This document shows positions 6,969 to 9,222 of a DNA stretch of 9,222 nucleotides, piece by piece. Every line of letters starts with the position of its first letter. The stretch's first letter is position 1. The notes beneath the pieces are model-generated. The model had not been told where the DNA came from. It was given only the letters and a program-made list of their open reading frames with translations, and made no database searches. A program made the position numbers and the translations under genes. Source of the DNA: an uncultured Altererythrobacter sp. GTDB lineage: Bacteria > Pseudomonadota > Alphaproteobacteria > Sphingomonadales > Sphingomonadaceae. The stretch is taken from assembly GCA_937950385.1 (NCBI GenBank), contig CALFEA010000072.1:1-9222 (forward strand). The letters are read 5' to 3'.

Positions 6969-7017
6969 AGCGCCTTCTGCCTCTTATTCTCGTGCCCATT
7001 AAATCAGCACGTCCGAC

Positions 7018-7047
7018 ATAGTTAGCGATGTTGGAGCCGGTTGTCAG
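7018..7047 (-). promoter_or_regulatory. Candidate promoter of the regulator/oxidoreductase operon
   Basis: On the minus strand, CTGACA (7047-7042) matches the -35 consensus in five of six bases. At a spacing of 17 or 18 bases lies a weak -10, TAACTA or AACTAT (7024-7018). This would place the transcript start near 7010, about 40 bases before the GTG at 6968. A 5-base inverted repeat (CGTGC 6991-6995, GCACG 7007-7011) would fall in that leader. The -10 is poor, so the assignment is tentative. Confidence 0.35.
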
Positions 7048-7055
7048 CCTGACAA
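7041..7055. promoter_or_regulatory. Perfect 15-base palindrome, candidate FadR-type operator
   Basis: TTGTCAG-C-CTGACAA has 7-base arms that match exactly around one central base. GntR regulators of the FadR subfamily bind short palindromes of the general form T-N-G-T ... A-C-N-A, and this site fits with TTGTC and GACAA halves. It lies 73 bases upstream of the regulator gene and 87 bases upstream of metG, overlapping the proposed -35 of the regulator operon, a placement expected for autorepression. The link to the adjacent regulator is inferred. Confidence 0.65.
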
Positions 7056-7070
7056 ATGGATCAGGCATTG

Positions 7071-7123
7071 ATTGCGAGCAATTGGGCGCACTCACGCAAT
7101 TCGCTTGCAAAACATGCGCAATT
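7071..7123. repeat. Three GCAATT repeats in the metG upstream region
   Basis: GCAATT occurs at 7078-7083, 7096-7101 and 7118-7123, with steps of 18 and 22 bases, close to two helical turns. The first copy is part of a 12-base palindrome, ATTGC-GA-GCAAT (7071-7082). They lie just upstream of metG and could bind a regulator, but a 6-base motif in a short AT-richer stretch may also recur by chance. Confidence 0.3.
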
Positions 7124-7142
7124 CCCTTGATAGGCTGCATCC

Positions 7143-8660
7143 ATGAAAAGCTATCTCACCACGCCCATCTATTACGTCAACGCCGCCCCGCATATTGGCC
7201 ATGCACATACGTCTGTGATGGCCGATATATTGAAGCGCAACAAGCTGGCGCGCGGCATGGATGTGCGCCTGTCGACGGGCTGCGATGAGCATGGCCAGAA
7301 AAACCAAGAGGCTGCCGAGGCATTGGGTCTTGCCCCCCAAGATTACCTCGACCAGCGCGCCGAGGAATTTCAGCGCCTGTTCGATTTAGTAGGCGTAGAT
7401 TACGACTATTATGTCCGCACCACGCGGCCCGGCCACAAGGAAGCTGTCGCGCGCGCAGAACAGCAATTGTTCGATGCCGGATTGATCGTGAAAAAGAGCT
7501 ACACTGGCAAATATTGCAAAGGCTGCGAACAGTTCAAAAAAGAAAGCGACCTTACAGAAGAGGGCCGCTGCCCTGAGCATACCAATATCGAATTGGAGCT
7601 CATTGATGAGCCCAATTACTTCTTCCCGATGGAGCCCTATCGCCAGCGTCTGATCGATCACATCAACGCCAATCCTGATTTTGTTGATCCGCCAATGTAT
7701 CGCGGCGAGCTGCTGAAAATGCTGGAAGAGCCGCTCGAGGATCTCTCGATTTCCCGGCCCAAGGCGCGGGTGTCTTTGGGCATTGAGCTGCCCTTTGATG
7801 CCGATCACGTAACCTATGTGTGGTTCGATGCGCTGCTTAACTATCTCACCAATTTGGAATTTCCAGATGGCAATTATCAAGACTGGTGGAGCGAATGCCA
7901 GCATTTGATTGGCAAGGATATTTTGAAGACCCACGGCGTTTATTGGCCCACCATGCTAATGGCGCTGGACCTGCCCTTGCCCAAAGGTCTGGTGGTGCAC
8001 GGCCATTGGCTGGGCGATGGCGGCGTCAAAATGTCCAAGACGCTAGGCAATGTCGTCGACCCGATCGAAGTGGCCGAGAAATACGGGGTCGATGCTCTGC
8101 GCTATTACCTCGCGCGCCACATGCGCACAGAAAGCGATAGCCAAATCTCCGCAGAGACGATTGCGCAAGTCTATTCCAGCGAGCTGGCGAATAAGTTTGG
8201 CAATCTCCTCAGCCGTGCAGGCAAGTTTGCCAAGGCGCGGTTTGATGGAGTGCCGCAAATGGGCGCTCTGAACGAGGCTGATGAGGCTGTGCGTGCAAAG
8301 GCTTTGGCAGCAGCGCAAGGTTTGGCGGAAGAAATCACACTAACGCAATTGCCTGAACGCGTTGCCGCTTTGGTGGATGCAGCGGAAGAGTTGAACGCCT
8401 ATTTCGCGCATAGCGCGCCGTGGGATCTGATGAAGGAAGAGGCGACACAGGCCCGCGCTGGCACAGTCGTATATGTCGCAATCGACAGCCTGCGATTGCT
8501 TTTTGAAGCTTTGCGGCAAATCATTCCCGTCTCATCCGACAAGGCGCTTGCAATGATGGGAGTAGATGCGCCAGCTGCACCTTGGTCTCCTGCATTGGAT
8601 CAACTTAAAAGCGGCTCAGCCTTGGGCGAGATTGAAGTGCTTTTTGCAAGAGTGGACTGA
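7143..8660 (+). CDS. metG: Methionyl-tRNA synthetase
   Basis: This essential cytoplasmic enzyme charges tRNA-Met and initiator tRNA with methionine. The 505-residue product is a class I synthetase with the HIGH motif at 17-20 and KMSKT at 296-300 (GDGGVKMSKTLGN). Between the Rossmann halves is a single zinc knuckle with ligands Cys125, Cys128, Cys143 and His146 (CKGC ... CPEH), the CCCH pattern also known in Thermus thermophilus MetRS. The anticodon-binding helical domain follows, and the protein ends without the C-terminal dimerisation domain found in E. coli MetG (about 677 residues); this short form is usual in alphaproteobacteria. The ATG at 7143 is right for MKSYLTTPIYYVN; its Shine-Dalgarno is weak (only AGG at 7132-7134). 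It is divergent from the regulator operon and followed after 44 bases by a DUF1499 gene, perhaps on the same transcript. No defects are visible. Confidence 0.98.
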   Translation: MKSYLTTPIYYVNAAPHIGHAHTSVMADILKRNKLARGMDVRLSTGCDEHGQKNQEAAEALGLAPQDYLDQRAEEFQRLFDLVGVDYDYYVRTTRPGHKEAVARAEQQLFDAGLIVKKSYTGKYCKGCEQFKKESDLTEEGRCPEHTNIELELIDEPNYFFPMEPYRQRLIDHINANPDFVDPPMYRGELLKMLEEPLEDLSISRPKARVSLGIELPFDADHVTYVWFDALLNYLTNLEFPDGNYQDWWSECQHLIGKDILKTHGVYWPTMLMALDLPLPKGLVVHGHWLGDGGVKMSKTLGNVVDPIEVAEKYGVDALRYYLARHMRTESDSQISAETIAQVYSSELANKFGNLLSRAGKFAKARFDGVPQMGALNEADEAVRAKALAAAQGLAEEITLTQLPERVAALVDAAEELNAYFAHSAPWDLMKEEATQARAGTVVYVAIDSLRLLFEALRQIIPVSSDKALAMMGVDAPAAPWSPALDQLKSGSALGEIEVLFARVD

Positions 8661-8676
8661 CGCGTCGATTGACGCG
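8658..8676 (+). repeat. Short TGACGCG direct repeat at the end of metG
   Basis: TGACGCG occurs at 8658-8664, including the metG stop codon, and again at 8670-8676. The first copy also overlaps the palindrome GACGCGTC (8659-8666). There is no following T-run, so it does not look like an intrinsic terminator. It may be chance. Confidence 0.3.
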
Positions 8677-8704
8677 CGGAGTAAGGCCGCTAAAACTGCG
8701 CTCC

Positions 8705-9222
8705 ATGAAAAACATTCCAGGTCCAAACCGCTTCGCCCTGATTATCGCCCTGCTACTGCCTGTCTATTTCATAGTAGCCGCCTTGGGCACGAAATTCGGG
8801 TTTTGGGATTTTAAGATCGGGCTGGTTGCGTTGACATTTGGCGCTGGCATCTGGCTGGTCGGCATTGTCGCTTTAGTGGCCTTGGTCACGCTGATCATGG
8901 CTGTACGCAAGGCCCCGCGAAATGGCTGGTTTGCGTCGCTCGTTGCTTTGCTCATCCCCTTGGGATTTGTCGGATTTGGAGCTAGCGCTGCAGGGGTAGG
9001 AGAAGCCAATCCGATCCATGATGTGGCGACCGACGTCACCGATCCGCCCAGCTTCTCTGATGCGACGATGGACATTCGGCGCGCTGAGCAATCCAATCCG
9101 CTGCCTAAATATGACGTGCCATTGGGCAAATTGCCGCCATGGCAAAACGCCGCAGCTGAATTGCAAAGCCAATCGCATGCGCAGTTTATCGCAAGCAATT
9201 ATGCCGAACTCACGCCTATTCC
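8705..9222 (+). CDS. DUF1499 family membrane protein (3' end outside window)
   Basis: The frame is open from the ATG at 8705 to the right edge, 172 codons. The first part is hydrophobic, with three likely membrane segments at about 10-28, 38-66 and 76-94, separated by a short basic loop (VRKAPRNGW, 67-75). After it comes NPIHDVATDVTDPPSF (102-117), the hallmark opening of the DUF1499 domain, which would face one side of the membrane; the rest of the domain is cut. DUF1499 has no established biochemical function. The start lacks a clear Shine-Dalgarno; a purine-rich GCGGAGTAAGG lies about 20 bases upstream, too far to be certain, and an in-frame TTG at 8669 is a weaker alternative. Co-transcription with metG is plausible from the 44-base gap and the lack of a terminator between them. 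Confidence 0.82.
   Translation, partial: MKNIPGPNRFALIIALLLPVYFIVAALGTKFGFWDFKIGLVALTFGAGIWLVGIVALVALVTLIMAVRKAPRNGWFASLVALLIPLGFVGFGASAAGVGEANPIHDVATDVTDPPSFSDATMDIRRAEQSNPLPKYDVPLGKLPPWQNAAAELQSQSHAQFIASNYAELTPI

Noticed and set aside
7386..7934. 182-codon minus-strand frame opposite metG
   Set aside because: Antisense to the highly conserved catalytic region of MetG with no motif of its own.
8764..9198. 144-codon minus-strand frame at the right end
   Set aside because: The plus strand here encodes a continuous membrane protein with the DUF1499 signature, which explains the sequence better.
1..9222. CRISPR arrays, tRNA or rRNA genes, insertion sequences, toxin-antitoxin or phage-defence genes
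   Set aside because: Scanning both strands showed no regular repeat-spacer pattern, no transposase-like frame and no family of these types; all space is taken by the genes listed and short intergenic gaps.

Overview
The window looks like chromosomal DNA of an alphaproteobacterium, most likely a sphingomonad (Sphingomonadales, perhaps Erythrobacteraceae). This is inferred from moderately high GC, frequent GTG/TTG starts, the short MetG followed by a DUF1499 membrane protein, and the style of the VirB proteins. No 16S rRNA or other decisive marker is present, so the assignment is tentative.

Left part (1-3128, minus strand): the start of a P-type (VirB/Trb) type IV secretion operon in the order virB1 (lytic transglycosylase), virB2 (pilin), virB3 (inner-membrane protein), virB4 (ATPase). 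virB4 runs off the left edge after its Walker A and FNPL motifs, so about the last 200 residues are missing. Gaps between genes are 4 to 26 bases. The operon begins at a 115-base non-coding stretch (3129-3243) that holds an exact 11-base inverted repeat, GTTTACCCTAA / TTAGGGTAAAC, plus a third partial copy: a candidate control region.

Middle part (3244-6968, minus strand): a compact four-gene catabolic operon, read right to left as a FadR-type GntR regulator, an acyl-CoA dehydrogenase of the long-chain (LCAD) type, a short-chain dehydrogenase/reductase and a YajO-like aldo/keto reductase. Spacing is +10, -11 (overlap) and +9 bases. The genes look like a regulated oxidation module for some acyl-CoA; the substrate cannot be read from sequence. 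A perfect 15-base palindrome, TTGTCAGCCTGACAA, sits in the divergent promoter region and overlaps a plausible -35 element of the regulator. It is a good candidate for the regulator's own operator.

Right part (7143-9222, plus strand): metG (methionyl-tRNA synthetase, complete) and the first 172 codons of a DUF1499 membrane protein that continues past the window.

No tRNA, rRNA, CRISPR array, insertion sequence, integrase or relaxase is seen. All genes belong to known families. I found no convincing novel multi-gene system; the most useful leads are the two regulatory sequence elements and the boundary between the secretion operon and the housekeeping genes.
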